From: Acephala macrosclerotiorum
Taxonomy: Eukaryota; Ascomycota; Leotiomycetes; Helotiales; Mollisiaceae
Length of the DNA: 64,000 nt
NCBI GenBank assembly: GCA_014904845.1
Contig: MU119299.1
Location: forward strand, 1 to 64,000
Direction: 5' to 3'
Below are positions 46,232-58,323 of the stretch, piece by piece (the stretch's first letter is position 1; each line of letters begins with the position of its first letter). The notes beneath the pieces were generated by a model. The model was not told the DNA's origin. It did not search any database and saw nothing but the letters and a program-made list of their open reading frames with translations. Position numbers and translations under genes: made by a program.

Positions 46232-47596
46232 CTTTTGTTATCGTAACGATTGGTCTTGAACGAGTGTATATGTCACTTGAGTATCGCAGTCGTTTGAATC
46301 GAGAAACATGCAATATTCAAGTCTTCTTCCGACCGAGAGTTAAGCATATATTTAAACTTCTCCACGACTTGCATCAAGATGCAGCCCATCGGAACAAAAT
46401 ACGGAGTGGCTTTTCCTCCCCTCAAATCAAACAACAGAAGCTACAGTCCTTCCCGTGTCAAGCGAAAAGATCAGATGAGTACCAGGCAATGGTTTATTCC
46501 CGTTACGCAAGGGACCGCAATACGAGACGCCACAGCGTTACTTGCTTTACGCTACGGACTTCTTTGAGCAACGTATGATAGTGCTACGAGTGAAAACATG
46601 ATACTCGCTTCGTAAAGTTGGTGCAGGTGATGAATTGCGGAGGCGGGGAAATACTAAAGTATTTAAAGAGAGCGGGGTCGGGTGGATGTCACGTCACAAC
46701 GACGTTACCTAGGTACAAGCCGAGGCCACTGGATCTTGCTTCTTTACACCTAAAAGTGAAATTGCCTCTTCGTGCCTTCGAACATGGCTTGGAAGCCCTT
46801 TACAGTACGAGCACTATTATGGATGACCAAGGGCACGTCCGTGTAGCAATAATCTTGGGAAATAGCCCCATCCCCCTTCAACTTGCAAAACCCTCATAGA
46901 TGAAGAACCAGAGGTCATTTGGCCAGAAACTTGAATGAAACCATGTATAAAAAAATAATTGGATTACCAGAAAATGTATTCCTGCACGTGGCTGTATATT
47001 CGTGATGCATTGATGGCAATCGGACTTTACCTCCGTTGAGGTTCAGGTGCGCTTGACATTTAAATGAGACGACTCGAAGGTTTGATGGTTTAGGTAGAGA
47101 GTGCAAAGTCAGAAGAAATCAATGATGACTTGAGGAGATGAGCTTGAGTACAAAGTATGAAACGTGAGGCTGGCAGCGTGTTCTATCTAAATTGGCCTCG
47201 GTCCTTAGCAAAGAAGGCTATTGAAATGTCAGATTATCCTTGGTCCTTACGTGAAGTCTAAGAATCCAGCTAAAAACAAAGTAACATGGCTTACAAGAAT
47301 CAACTCTTGGCATCGGCTCCCATCTTGTACTTCCGCAATACCGCAACCCATTCCCATAATTGAATAATTTCTCACCCACCACGAAATACTCCACCGCGTC
47401 CATTTCCATAAACTTGATAGAGCAAGTGGTAGCTTGTGACGAAACTCCCTCATATGAAGAAGTGCGCAAGAACATCATGGAGCAAGATGCTTGCGTCTGG
47501 GCCTATGTAAGAAACCCTTTGCCCTTGGTTGTGCTGCTTCTCAAAAATCGCAGCATCGTGCAGCAGCAGTCGTTCATCTGCAGCCGGAATCAGGTC
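46232..47596. other. intergenic, no supported gene
   Basis: About 1.4 kb between the secreted protein gene and the AT-rich block. Short frames such as 46144-46578 (plus) overlap the promoter of the secreted protein and look non-coding. Confidence 0.4.
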
Positions 47597-47639
47597 CAGA
47601 GTGTGCGATCAGCCGGTCAGCCGGTCATCAGCTGGGGAA

Positions 47640-50263
47640 AATGTGCTCGCTGATTAATCGATAAGAAGATATAGGAAAGGCTTTAGTTGATTGGCTGATG
47701 ATGATCAGTTGATCAGTTAATTGATTAGTTTAAGGTAAGTGAAGATATAAATTTATAAGTCTAAAATGACTGCTCTATAGACCTTTTTAATTCGGATTGC
47801 ACTTCTTTTCTACTAATTATTCAAGTATTCTTCATACTATAGTATTTCTTTCGATAATTTAAAACTTTTTGACGTTATCAATTTCGCACAAAAGGAAAAA
47901 ACACGCTCACATTTCGAGCTTATTGCTAGTATCGCTATAAAATTTTACACTATACGTGTTAATTCTAGTTATTATTTCTTTTTTTTTTTCTAGTAATCTA
48001 TATAACTAATTTCACTTTGTAAAAATTCATTTATATATAATCAAAACTAGTTTTATCGCGCGTTAGATTTAAAAACTCGAGTTATTGAAATTAGCGCAAA
48101 ATCGAAAAAATTTTTCTCAATGTAGAACAATTGAAAAAGAGATTCTAACGATCGAAACAATACGCGATCGATTAAATTAATATTTGTTTTATATCGAGTT
48201 TTTTATAGTTTTTTAAAAATCTTTTTATTGTTATTGATATATTTTTTGTATTTAAATCAATTCTTTTCAAAATATTTTTATTTTTAGTGCGAATACAAAA
48301 TCAAAAAAATCATTCAAATAATTAATGTATCGATTTTCTCGTAGTAAGTTTTCGTTTTTTATTACGCGAAAATAATAAAACTTTGAATACTTTTATAATT
48401 ATTGAATTTACTTATTTTGATTTTTTTTTTAAAACTTTCGAAATAAGTAAAAATATATTCGAATATAAATAGTTATTTCTATAAAAAATCATAAGAAATT
48501 TTATTAATATTTTCGTTTATATTTGTATTGCTTTTTAAACTTTTCGTAATATAAAAAATTGATTTAAATTAAATTTTAATTATTTCGAGCGTTCTTTATT
48601 TATTAGATATAAAATAATTTTAAATAAAAAGTTTTTTATTGTTTTTATCGAAAAAAAAGCAAAACTTAAAACAATATACATCGAAAGTATTTCTCAATTT
48701 AAAAGTGCGTCGAATTATAGCGTATAAAAAATTCTAGTATATATTTTTATTTAAAACAATTTTTCAAATTTTATTAATTGTAATATTATTATTTAATATA
48801 AACTATAAAACTTTGAAAATATTTAATCGTTTTTTAAATATTATAATGTGTATTATTAAATTGTAAATTTTTTTTAATTTTTCGCGTTGTTTTTAAAGTT
48901 TTTATTGTATTATTAATTTTATTTTCTTGAAATTTTCATTGAAATTATTATAGTTTTGATCGAATAAATATATCTCAATAATAAAATTAAAAATATAATC
49001 AATACAATAAAGTTTTCGTTTTATTAAATCAAAATTCAAGACTTTTAAAAAAGTAGCGAATATAGTATCGTTATTTAATGCATTATTTAAAACGAAATAA
49101 TTAAAGTTTTTTTTAATAATATCGAAACGCGTAAAAAAAAAAAAAATAATTATTACTTGATTTAATAATAGTAAATTAAATTCGAATTTTTATTTATAAG
49201 AATATTAAAAATTTATTAATACTCGCTTTTCTATGCATTAAAAACTTTAACAAACTAATTAAACGCGTAATATATTTGTAGTTTTTATCAACGAAATATA
49301 TTACAATTTTAATAATATTAATCTTTTCGTATTTTAAACTCCAATTATTAAACGTAATTGTAATTCGAGATTTCGTTTGTTTGATTTTTTTTATAATCTC
49401 AAACTCGAAATAATTAAATATATTGTAAATTTATTGCGCGATCGTTAAATTGAATATTGAGAGTATTATTACGATATTAATATTCGCAATTTTGAAACAT
49501 TTTTATAATCTTTTGAAAAATACTTTATAGTATTTGATTTTATCGCAAATAATTTACTTAAAAAACGCGTTTTTAAATTCGAATTATCGAAAAAAAATAA
49601 TATAATCGTAAAAATTATCGATTTTATCGAAAAATTATATTGATTTATTTGTTTTTAATTTTACTATTCTCTATATATTCTTTTATTCTTTAAAACAATA
49701 TATAATAACTATATATTATCGAGTATTTTTAATATTATTCGCGTCGAAATAATATTTTTATTTTTTCGAGAATTTAATATTATAATAACTTATAAATATT
49801 AGTATATTCGATAATAATAATATAATTAAATAATATACAAAACTTACAATACTATATTAAAAGTTTATTAAGTTTTCTCTTTACAATAAAAATATATTTA
49901 ATTCGTTATATTTAATTTATTCGCGATTTTTTAATTATATCGACTATTGTATAATATCGTTACAAATTGATTACGTGAATAAACTTATCATCGTAAAAAA
50001 ATTCTCTAAAAACGAATAAAAAGTAATTTATCGATTTATTGATATTTGGAAATTTCTTAAGATTGTAATTATTATTGTAAATAGACTTTGATTGAAAATA
50101 TAAATCTCGACGAAAATTAAATTGTAATATAAAAATTAGCTTTTTAAAAATCGAGAATACGTTCGATAAAAAAGTAATAAAAAGTGTAAAAATATCGATA
50201 GACGTTGTAAAATCAATTTACTCGAATTCTAAAAACGTTGAATTTCTAGTAGAGATTATTTTG

Positions 50264-50355
<92 letters not shown>

Positions 50356-50365
50356 NNNNNNNNNN

Positions 50366-50463
<98 letters not shown>

Positions 50464-50740
50464 TCTATTTTTAGAGAAATTGCACGATAGTAATTATATT
50501 CGTTACAAGGTTTTTAGTCAATTAAAAGCTTTTTATTACGTTTTTTTTGTTTTACTCACTTTATTAAAACACTAAAAACTTTCTTTAAAACATTCAAATT
50601 ATAACTCTAAAATCATCAAAAAAAATATCTTTAGTTGATCAATTAGTTGATTAACTGGAGACTTAATTAGTTGATTGACCGGTGTATTTAAAAATCCATG
50701 GCTGACCGGAGGGTAGACGATAGTTGATCTGCTAGTAGAT
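47640..50740. mobile_element. AT-rich, RIP-like gene-free block (decayed transposon?)
   Basis: About 3.1 kb with sharply higher A+T than either flank and no coding frame. CpG is still frequent (TCGAAA, ACGCG), while CpA and TpG are close to absent over long stretches (for example 49561-49620 and 49741-49800) and TpA is abundant. That is the mark of CpA-to-TpA mutation. The block ends abruptly on both sides in GATCA/GTTGAT-rich sequence and is bracketed by short inverted repeats (CCGGTCAGCC at 47613, GGCTGACCGG at 50700). The original element cannot be identified. An assembly gap lies inside. Confidence 0.7.
50264..50460 (+). repeat. (AAT)n microsatellite with a 10-N assembly gap
   Basis: Perfect trinucleotide repeat ATA/AAT interrupted by ten N at 50356-50365. 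The true length is unknown: ten N is a conventional gap size and the array probably caused the break. Confidence 0.95.
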
Positions 50741-52206
50741 CAGCTAGTTGATGTATCGCACAGTCTGATCAGGTCCTTCCAGTCGAATTCAATGTATGGC
50801 CGCTTGGAGTCGAGATTTTGCTCTTGCCACTCATCCCATAGGTCATCTAACGCGTCTTCGTCAGACCAACAGTGTATATGCCGGTCGTTTATCTTATCCC
50901 AATCGACAAACGACCGATCGATATGGAGGTCATTCACATAGAATGCGCTAGCCCTATTATTTGACTCTGGGAGAACCATCCCATCTGCGCTCTTTCCAAT
51001 CTCGAAGAAATTACAGGTCTTGAGATCATCATATTTCTGGCCCTTTCGAGATTGCGGCCCATAGACATGATGCTCACACACATCATTAACCTTTGTAGTA
51101 TTAGGAAAGAGAAGAGAAGTCTCGAATAGCCATCCCTCTGAGAGTTACCAAGGTCAGTAACGGCTAAATGAAGACACGGAGAGCTCTGCCGACCTATGAG
51201 CCGGATAGCGAAAACAAAGACCTGGGAAAGACTAACCATAATTGGGGTTATGGAGTTCCCCTCCCTGTTTCCCTATATTAATATAGGGGCCAAGCCCTTC
51301 GATTGCCAGTTCCCTAACCTCAGCCAGGTCACTGGGAAGCAAATACTTTGCAGCCAATGACGGCAAGTCTTCATACTCCCCCAAAAATGATTCGTGGTCG
51401 ATAAACAGGGAGTCTCGAATAGAATCGAAATATATCTGGGGGTACGCGCCCAGAGAGGAAAATATAGGTCGATAAGATGCAAGAGCCACAGCTCTAGACT
51501 CCCGGCAAGCAAGTAGCAAGGCAGGCGTTGGGCTTTCTGTGCTGAATCCCCATAATCGTTTTGGCCTGTATCCCCCATCTCCGAACTCCGACTCCTGCTG
51601 CGAATCTGCATTACTATACTCGTCCTGGTCGCCTTCCGAATCGCTGAAGGTGTACCCTTCCTCTCGGCGGTAGTCTTTAGGAACCACTATATATCTGTGG
51701 TCCCGTATCATCTCAAGTAGAACATCCACCAGCCTCTCTCCCTGCTTCACGCGCCGGTCAAGCTCTTTGCTGTGTTCGGGCATTGTTTCAAAATGCAACC
51801 CTTTCCACTCATCAGGTACGCGTAATCTTTCCTTTCTAGCAGCTTCCTGCTCTTCGCTTTCCTTCTCAAGTCGTTCAACCTCTGCTAGATCATCAAACAC
51901 ATCATCCCCATCATAGTCGAACTCGAATTTCGCATCCCAATCGTCCTTCTCCCACGGCGCGAGCTCGTCCTGCTCGAAAGGCTTGTCGCATGGCCACATC
52001 GCGATATCTGATCGAACTCGCTTCCACCACTCGCCCTCCGGTTCCTTCAATCGATTTTGCCTTATATGAACAATTCGTAGGCCTGGCAGAGACAGCCTCC
52101 ATATCATCAACCGTATCTCAATTGGCAGCTCGGGGAATAAGGTGAACGTCATTAATGGGGTCTGCGACAAGGAAGATTGAGCCGAATCCATAGTGGAAGG
52201 AGCCAT
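50740..52206 (-). CDS. 2EXR-domain protein
   Basis: Exons 52206-51237 and 51137-50740 (intron 99 nt, GTTAGT, branch ACTGAC, acceptor TCAG) total 1,368 nt, 455 aa. The 2EXR signature is at residues 21-45 (FTLFPELPIEIRLMIWRLSLPGLRI), a fungal-expanded domain with no known biochemical role. An acidic linker follows (DDWDAKFEFDYDGDDVFDDL; EEGYTFSDSEGDQDE). The second part of the domain contains PTPALLLACRESRAVAL and PQIYFDSIRDSLFID, then EGWLFETSLLFPN across the splice and an acidic C-terminus. The stop codon lies at the very edge of the AT-rich block, so that element may have inserted just behind this gene. Confidence 0.85.
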
Positions 52207-52703
52207 TTCGATGTCACAGCTTTCAGTGGATATCTAAGCCTAGGCCTGGATCAATTGACAGAAGGGGCGCGGTCTTGATCAACTGTTTTGCGGTGGTGCG
52301 CGTTTGAGATGTGTGCAGTTACACGTTCAGGAGGGATTCGGGGTTGATACCTGGGCTATCAAGTGGTGGACTTAATCGGGTGATTCAAGAGTTGAAAGAC
52401 AAAAGGTTGGGCGGAATGACGATGATTGAAGGTGGAATTGAACGAAAGTTGAAACGTTCAGAAGCTGAGGAATACGGCTACGGCTGAACGTCGGCTCGAA
52501 AGGAACGCGCTATCACGTGAAGCCTGCTTGATTCATAGGTTTCGATATTTAACGATTCGAGGACCTTATTTCGAACTAAAAGATGCTACGGTAAGGCTTG
52601 TATAACTCTGTTAAAGACATGGCCGAGATATTTATTTAATAATTTGTCCTTGGCTCCCCAAAGCCTTGCTGTTACCCCCACACAAAGGCACATCCTAATT
52701 CCG
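52207..52703. other. intergenic, nothing recognised
   Basis: Upstream region of the 2EXR gene and downstream of the broken secreted-protein gene. No gene seen. Confidence 0.4.
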
Positions 52704-53658
52704 TCAACCCACAACACTTGTGCTCTTCACCGAACTCATCGCCGTCGATGTAGCATGACAAGCCTTCGTACCAAACACAATAACTGAACTCCCCGTCGGT
52801 CTAGCACAATACAATAGCTCAGTACCATTGACGTTTAAAGGCGTGGTACCTCGAACTCTTATTCCTCTGTATGTCTGGACTCGGATTGTGAAGGGTTTTG
52901 TTTGAATGCAGGTTCGTATGTTGCTGTGTTCGTTAGTTCTATGCGGATGGAGAGGTTTTGGAAAGGAGATACTTCGCGTCCACGGTATAAGAAAGTGCTT
53001 CCGAGAGATTCGTACCGTTACCAGATACGTTCATAAGATCTGGTCCTCCCCCTCACTCCGTTTCGAACTTGATCGGCTGCTGTCTCCTCGGAATCCAAAT
53101 CAAAAGCCTGAACTCACGAAACAAAATCCTCACAATAAAAGCTCTCCTCCACATAATCCCTCCCTCCCCATCAGTACTCAAATAAGTCAGCCCATCAGCA
53201 TCACACTGTAAACCCCAAATCATAATGCCATTCTCTACCGAGCTTGACCAAAAGGGATATGGTGTGCCGTCGATGTTGGAGGAGACGGTGGGATGAGGAC
53301 AGATAAAGTAGCTGATGTTGTTGTAGGATATTTAGGCGGAGACTATGCCTATGAGTGAGGAGAGGTAAATGCCAGACTAAGGCTGGGTGAGGTGGAGGAA
53401 TACCGTTTGGGTCGGAGGTTGAGTGGAAGTTGAGGAGAGTGAAGGATTGGGGGACGGGACAGGGGTTTGTGGGAGGGTTGTGGCGTGGAAGCAGCTTCGA
53501 ATGGTGGTTAGCATCTCGAATAAAAATATTAGGGTAGAAGATACTTGGGAGTGTTGTGGTGGTATTGCTTGCGGCTATTGTTGTAGTAGTAGTTTTAAGA
53601 AGCGCTTGACAAAAGTGCTCAAAACAGCGATAGCCAAGCTACCGAGAATCAATCTCAT
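52704..53658 (-). pseudogene. secreted-protein gene, interrupted
   Basis: The ATG at 53658 gives a signal-peptide-like start (MRLILGSLAIAVLSTF). One more T in the T4 run at 53611-53614 would open a long Thr-rich frame leading to PCPVPQSFTLLNFHSTSDPN and a GTATTC donor. Next comes a frame with NNISYFICPHPTVSSNIDG...YPFWSSS...GLQCDADGLTYLS, preceded by an in-frame TAA where Gln would fit. The C-terminal part ends ...ELLYCARPTGSSVIVFG...STSVVG before the stop at 52704. The pieces fit one secreted protein of about 230 aa, but several frame changes are needed. Whether these are errors or decay cannot be told here. Confidence 0.45.
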
Positions 53659-54268
53659 GATTGACTTTGTTGAAAAGGAAACAAAGAGTTCGATGAACCA
53701 GTGCTAAGGATACGAAAGACATGCTTTTGAAGAATTGAATAGTAAGACCAGTTTCACCCATCCTCACGATGTACGTCAAACTTCATATGCGTGGTTGAAT
53801 CCTTTTAGGCCTTCTACTGTAAGTTATACTCGAGGGAGGGGGAAGTTGACGTTACAGGCCTGCCTCCTTTAGCCGGTGTAGAATGAAGCTCCTCAAACAA
53901 CCACCCAAGAAACGATAGACTGTTGACAATTGGACAGAAAGTAAAGTGTTCGCGAAATCCCAATTTGTACAGTGAAAGAGAATGTTGTAGACACTCGTCT
54001 GGCACTTAGGTAGAAGTCTGCTAATCCTAAGACCCACAGGGCTATTGTTCATCGCTTTTGCATTGATGTTATCGCTATGTTACAGCGCACTGCGTTTCGC
54101 TGCGCAGTAGAATTACAGACAAGCCCATACTCCAAAAACGCCGCTGTTAAGCCCCCAATGCACGCCATCCAAATATCACCGTACCCATTCAGTCTCGTCA
54201 CCAATCGTGAATATATCACCGAATGTTGCCTCAATTCCCAAGCGTCCCCGATCGTAGAACCCATCCAT
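53659..54268. other. intergenic, nothing recognised
   Basis: Spacer with no coding support; short frames on both strands overlap without features. Confidence 0.4.
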
Positions 54269-55033
54269 CTAACCACCCATCTCCACCTCACCAACTAGTC
54301 CATAGTCCAGGAAGTCGGCGTCCTCGAAATCAACATCCTCACCCCTAACCGCAAAAGCATTCTCCTGCCCCACAATCCTAACGTTATCAGGCACCTTCCC
54401 AGTCCACCTCTTCCGTTTCGGAACAGCCAAAGGTCTCTCCCCCAACGGCCTAGCACCCATCCCTCTATCCATATTAAAGTCCAAAACCTCATCTTCATCC
54501 TCAAAGAATCGTCTCTTATGACTCTGGCCATTCGGCGCATCGGCAACACTAACATCACTAATCGTGCTTCCTTGACTTAAGACTGGTGTGTCATCATCCT
54601 GATCCATATCCTCCTCAACGGCGTAGTTTGAAGTTGAACCGGAATTGTAGATTCCCCATTGTTGTTGTGCCATGCCCCCCACCTTCAGGATTCCGCAGAA
54701 TGGTGTCAATTCTCTTGCTCCAGCTCTGGGTCTTGTCTTTGGTTTTTGTGCTCCGTTCATACTGGTGGAGTTGTCGAGGTGGATTGGAGGAGGGGTAGAG
54801 CTTGTATCGGAGAAGAGTTGGAATGCTGAGTATGTCCCTGTCTTATAGCCCTCTGGTACTGATTTCCGGACGCGCATGCCGACGCTGAGTAGATTGGATT
54901 GTACGGAGGGAGGAAGCGGTGGTGAGCGGAGTTCGTTCGAGGAGATGGAATAGTTGGAAGAGTTGGCAGGCGAGAAGTAGGACGTGATTGAAGGTTGCGA
55001 ACCAGTGTAAGGGCGTTTGGCTTGGTGTGTCAT
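54269..55033 (-). CDS. ribonucleotide reductase inhibitor family protein (Spd1/Dif1-like)
   Basis: Intronless 254-aa, mostly disordered protein. The N-terminal KRPYTGSQPSITSYFSP (a short PIP-like motif region) and the central LPPSVQSNLLSVGMRVRKSVPEGYKTG are the conserved blocks of the fungal RNR-inhibitor family. They are followed by ELTPFCGILKVGG and a basic KRKRW stretch, with an acidic C-terminus (GEDVDFEDADFLDYG). Family members bind the small RNR subunit or control its nuclear import to limit dNTP supply outside S phase and are destroyed after DNA damage. The QPSITSYF element resembles a PCNA-interacting degron, which would fit CRL4-Cdt2 control as in fission yeast Spd1; that part is inference. 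Confidence 0.78.
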   Translation of the reverse strand: MTHQAKRPYTGSQPSITSYFSPANSSNYSISSNELRSPPLPPSVQSNLLSVGMRVRKSVPEGYKTGTYSAFQLFSDTSSTPPPIHLDNSTSMNGAQKPKTRPRAGARELTPFCGILKVGGMAQQQWGIYNSGSTSNYAVEEDMDQDDDTPVLSQGSTISDVSVADAPNGQSHKRRFFEDEDEVLDFNMDRGMGARPLGERPLAVPKRKRWTGKVPDNVRIVGQENAFAVRGEDVDFEDADFLDYGLVGEVEMGG

Positions 55034-56088
55034 TGTGTCTCCTTCCTCTGGGGATTTCCCAGCAGGTTGCTTTTGTATGTAGGCTGTGTGCTGGGGTGGT
55101 GCGAGGTTGCGTTGCGTCGTATTATGCGTAATTCAGGGGGAGGCTGGCGCGTGGAGTGAAAATAGATTTGCGACGGGCGCGAGTTTGATGCAATTGACGC
55201 TCAACAATTGCGAAGGCAAGTAGCGAGTGAAGAGGGGAATATCGTCAAGATGGAAGAGTTTTACCGCAGGTGGTGTTGCGGGTTGAGTGATGTGGGGGAA
55301 TGAGGGGAAGATGAGCTCCGAGGTCGCGTCGTTTGTTAAAGAGCGTGGGATTTTCGTGTTGTATTTAGAGTGGAAGTGATTGGCTGGTAGCAAGACGACC
55401 ACCTTTATTCTAGAACAATGGAAGTGAGAAGACAAAAGGAAAATAGAATATCTGAAAGAATCGTTTCTGGGAAATTGGGATGATGCTATTTTGGCGCCTT
55501 AGATTGTGTTAGATATTGAGATATTAGGGGTGATAGACGCAAGGAGGTTGAAGATCATGTCTCAGTGACTTTTCTGGTGCGAAGCTCAGGTAAATTTCGT
55601 AGCTATACAACATGTTACAGATTGCGAGCATCACAGCATATCACGCAATGAGACAGCACTTTGTGGAAGTCTTATTTTCGTATGCACAAAGCCCAATAAC
55701 CACTCGCTGGGTATGTAGCATTCCTCAATAGACGCACCACAAATCCTCGCATCAGAATGAACCACCCATCAGGCAGTCCTCTAAATACTCAAGTGATCGC
55801 CATTTCAGCTCCTTCCCATGCAAGTTTTATTCGCATATCGAGACACACATCCACCACGCTCCACCTTGAAAAAGGAAAAAGAAAGAAGTCGGAATTTGAT
55901 GCAAGATATCCGGAGGTTCCCAAACGCCCTTAATTTTGCTAGCTCAAGGATTTTTGGTCGATGTCCATCTTCTATCCGTCAAATATGCGCAGGAGAAGTG
56001 AGAGCCAAGCCGTCTAAACTCTCATGATGGATGAACGTGAATGCATAACCGTAACGAGCCGTAAGGAAAGGAGACGAGGAAGACATGT
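55034..56088. other. intergenic, nothing recognised
   Basis: About 1 kb between the RNR inhibitor start and the eS27 end. A 100-codon frame at 55133-55435 (minus) could be a leader frame but has no recognisable content. Confidence 0.4.
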
Positions 56089-56617
56089 CTACTTTCTTCG
56101 GAACGAGCAGCCCTCAGTCAAGCGAGCCTTTCCACCAGTAGGTTGGCAAAGGACGGTCGAGCAGCCGGCGCAAATGACGACGGTTTGTGCGTGTGAGAAG
56201 ACGGTGGTAATGGTGAAGCAGCCGGGGCACTTGACATCCATGAAGAAGGATCGGGGAGCAGGGACAAGGTTCTGGTGGGAAAATTAGCTTCTATCCTTCT
56301 TCTGACGCGTATATCGTCGTGTTGGATGGTCGTTTCGTACCTTAAGCTTGTGCTTGCGCGCCTCAGCGGCTGGGGTTGGGTTGAGGAGATCGACGGCGAG
56401 AACCTAAACAGGCAGCACAACGTTAGCGATAAACTTCAATATCCCTCAAGCAGTCCAATCTCCGTCTTAATCATCTGCGCAGCTTCCCAAAGACTCCGCT
56501 GACCAGTTTCCATCGTGATCTCTCCATCTTCGAGGCAGAAAAATGTAGGTCGTGTGCCAAATTCGCCTTCACCGCGCATGTCGTAATAGATATTTCGAGG
56601 GGGGTTTTCCTTACCAT
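56089..56617 (-). CDS. RPS27: 40S ribosomal protein eS27
   Basis: Component of the small ribosomal subunit. Exons are 56617-56615 (the ATG alone), 56403-56341 and 56271-56089; introns are 211 nt (GTAAGG directly after ATG, to TTTAG) and 69 nt (GTACGA to CCAG). The sum is 249 nt, 82 aa, exactly the family length. The protein reads [19 protein letters not shown], then [38 protein letters not shown] and ends GCSFRRK. The four zinc-finger cysteines are in CPGC and CAGC. A 113-codon frame over 56436-56777 is leader plus intron 1, not a gene. The isolated ATG exon is easily missed by gene finders. Confidence 0.95.
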
Positions 56618-57114
56618 CTTGACGATTTATGATCGAATCGGTGAAATTTGTCTGTGGACTGACGGGTCTTTCGTCGATTGCGATAGATTTGAGGACGTAG
56701 AGAGCGGTGGTCAGTCGATTGTCGATGGTTTTGGAAGAAGGAAAAAGAGGGGATCGAGTATCAATTTTGCTGTCCAAGTGTGCGCGCCAGTGCGGAACTT
56801 TCGCTAAGCATTTGCGCTAAGGATAGATGCCTGAGGTTAATAAATCACGACATCTGATTGGCGGAGAGACAAGCTCTCCGTTTTCGAGGACATTCAGGAA
56901 TGTTCACTTTCGAACATGCAGTAGATATTTCGTTTGGTGCTCATGATCACTTTCTATGGATTTTATGAAGTTTGACTTGTGCAAACTCGGTTTGCATAAT
57001 TTCTGAGGTGATCATTATTCGCTTGCGTCACCTTTCTCCAGGCACCACATTTGGAGGGGTACTTTACTCAAGGAGGGGCAACAGCTGTGCGACAACCACA
57101 ATAACTCCCCAACC
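56618..57114. other. divergent promoter of RPS27 and the phosducin-like gene
   Basis: About 500 bp between two divergently transcribed starts. No repeat or gene seen. Confidence 0.5.
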
Positions 57115-57936
57115 ATGGCAGCACCAAAAGAAGAACGCATCGCAGTCCCAATAGACGACCCAAACGCAGACACGGAATGGTATACCTTCCTCTGCCATCC
57201 TGTCTTTCCCATCTAACAAAACCCCAGGAACGACATCCTACGCAAACACGGCGTGATCCCCGAAAAGCCACCCTCTCCTACTCCCCTAATCGAAGAAGCC
57301 ATCCTCGAATCCCGCCGTCTCATGCACGAAAATCGTCTCGAAGGCAAAGATCTCGATGAGCTAGACGAACTCGAAGATCTCGAAGACGAGAATTTCCTAG
57401 AAGCGTATCGACAACAACGAGTTCAAGAACTTGCTTCTCTGACAAAGAAAGCTGTGCATGGGACTGTGTATCCTATATCGAAGCCGGATTTTGTGAAGGA
57501 GGTTACGGAGGCGAGTAATAATGGTCCGGTGCTGGTTAATTTGACGAGTGGGTTGGGGACGAATGTTGAGAGTAGGGTGCTTACGGAGCTTTGGAGGACG
57601 GCGGCGCAGGAGTATGGGGAGGTGAAGTTTTGTGAGATTAGAGGGGATATGGCGATTGAGGGGTATCCGGATAGAAATTGCCCGACCATATTGGTGTATG
57701 ATAAGGGCGATATTGTGAAGCAGGTCGTTACGCTGATGACGATGGGAGGGGTGAGGGTTGGGATGAGGGAGATTGACAAGTTATTGGTGGAGGTAGGTGC
57801 AGTCAAGAATAATGATATGAGGGTTACGAAGAGGATACGAGATGCTGAAGATTTGGAGGAGGAGAGGAGGGAGAAGGGACATATTAGAGGTGCGCAGAAG
57901 GCGAAGGTTGAGGATGAGGATGACGATTGGGATTAG
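57115..57936 (+). CDS. phosducin-like protein (PLP2 type)
   Basis: Exons 57115-57179 and 57228-57936 (intron 48 nt, GTATAC, branch CTAAC, CCAG) total 774 nt, 257 aa. It starts MAAPKEERIAVPIDDPNADTEWND, then ILRKHGVIPEKPPSP, the conserved phosducin helical N-domain. A thioredoxin-fold domain at about residues 85-205 has no CXXC (VLVNLTSGLGTN..., FCEIRGDMAIEGYPDRNCPTI). An acidic tail ends EDEDDDWD. PLP2-class proteins assist the CCT/TRiC chaperonin in folding actin and tubulin; yeast PLP2 is essential. Length and domain order are normal. Confidence 0.92.
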
Positions 57937-58323
57937 AGGTTGGCATATTGCATGGCATAGGCGTCATGGCGTAGGGCAATGAGAGCTACGAGCCTCAACA
58001 TGAAGGGATATATTGCACGTTTCATTTCTCGTCATGCTGCTCTCACTCAGCCTCTCGCCAGAGAAATCAGGAATTCGCGGGTTACTGAACACCCCGCATG
58101 CTCCAAAGTCCCTTCCAGGAGTGAGACTTGCGCAACTCAACGTTTTGAGAAATAACTCTATGGCGGCCATGTACACAATAATCGGTCGAAGACTTGGTTG
58201 GAGTTGTAGAAGTCGCTATAATGACTATAAACAATTTTGAATGTCCACGAGTTCCCCCAAGGCCCCAACATCCCACCAGACGAGGAGTCTCCTTGCCATT
58301 CAGAAACCATCCTCTAACGTACA
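57937..58323. other. convergent 3' region
   Basis: Intergenic space between two convergent genes; nothing recognised. Confidence 0.4.

Noticed and set aside
50261..50575. 104-codon frame of Ile/Asn runs across the N gap
   Set aside because: It is the (AAT)n microsatellite read as protein, with N bases inside.
47640..50740. Mitochondrial insertion as the source of the AT-rich block
   Set aside because: No mitochondrial gene or tRNA is readable, and the CpA/TpG depletion with retained CpG fits RIP better.
56436..56777. 113-codon frame upstream of eS27
   Set aside because: It covers the RPS27 leader, the ATG exon and intron 1. The eS27 splice model gives exactly 82 aa and leaves no room for it.
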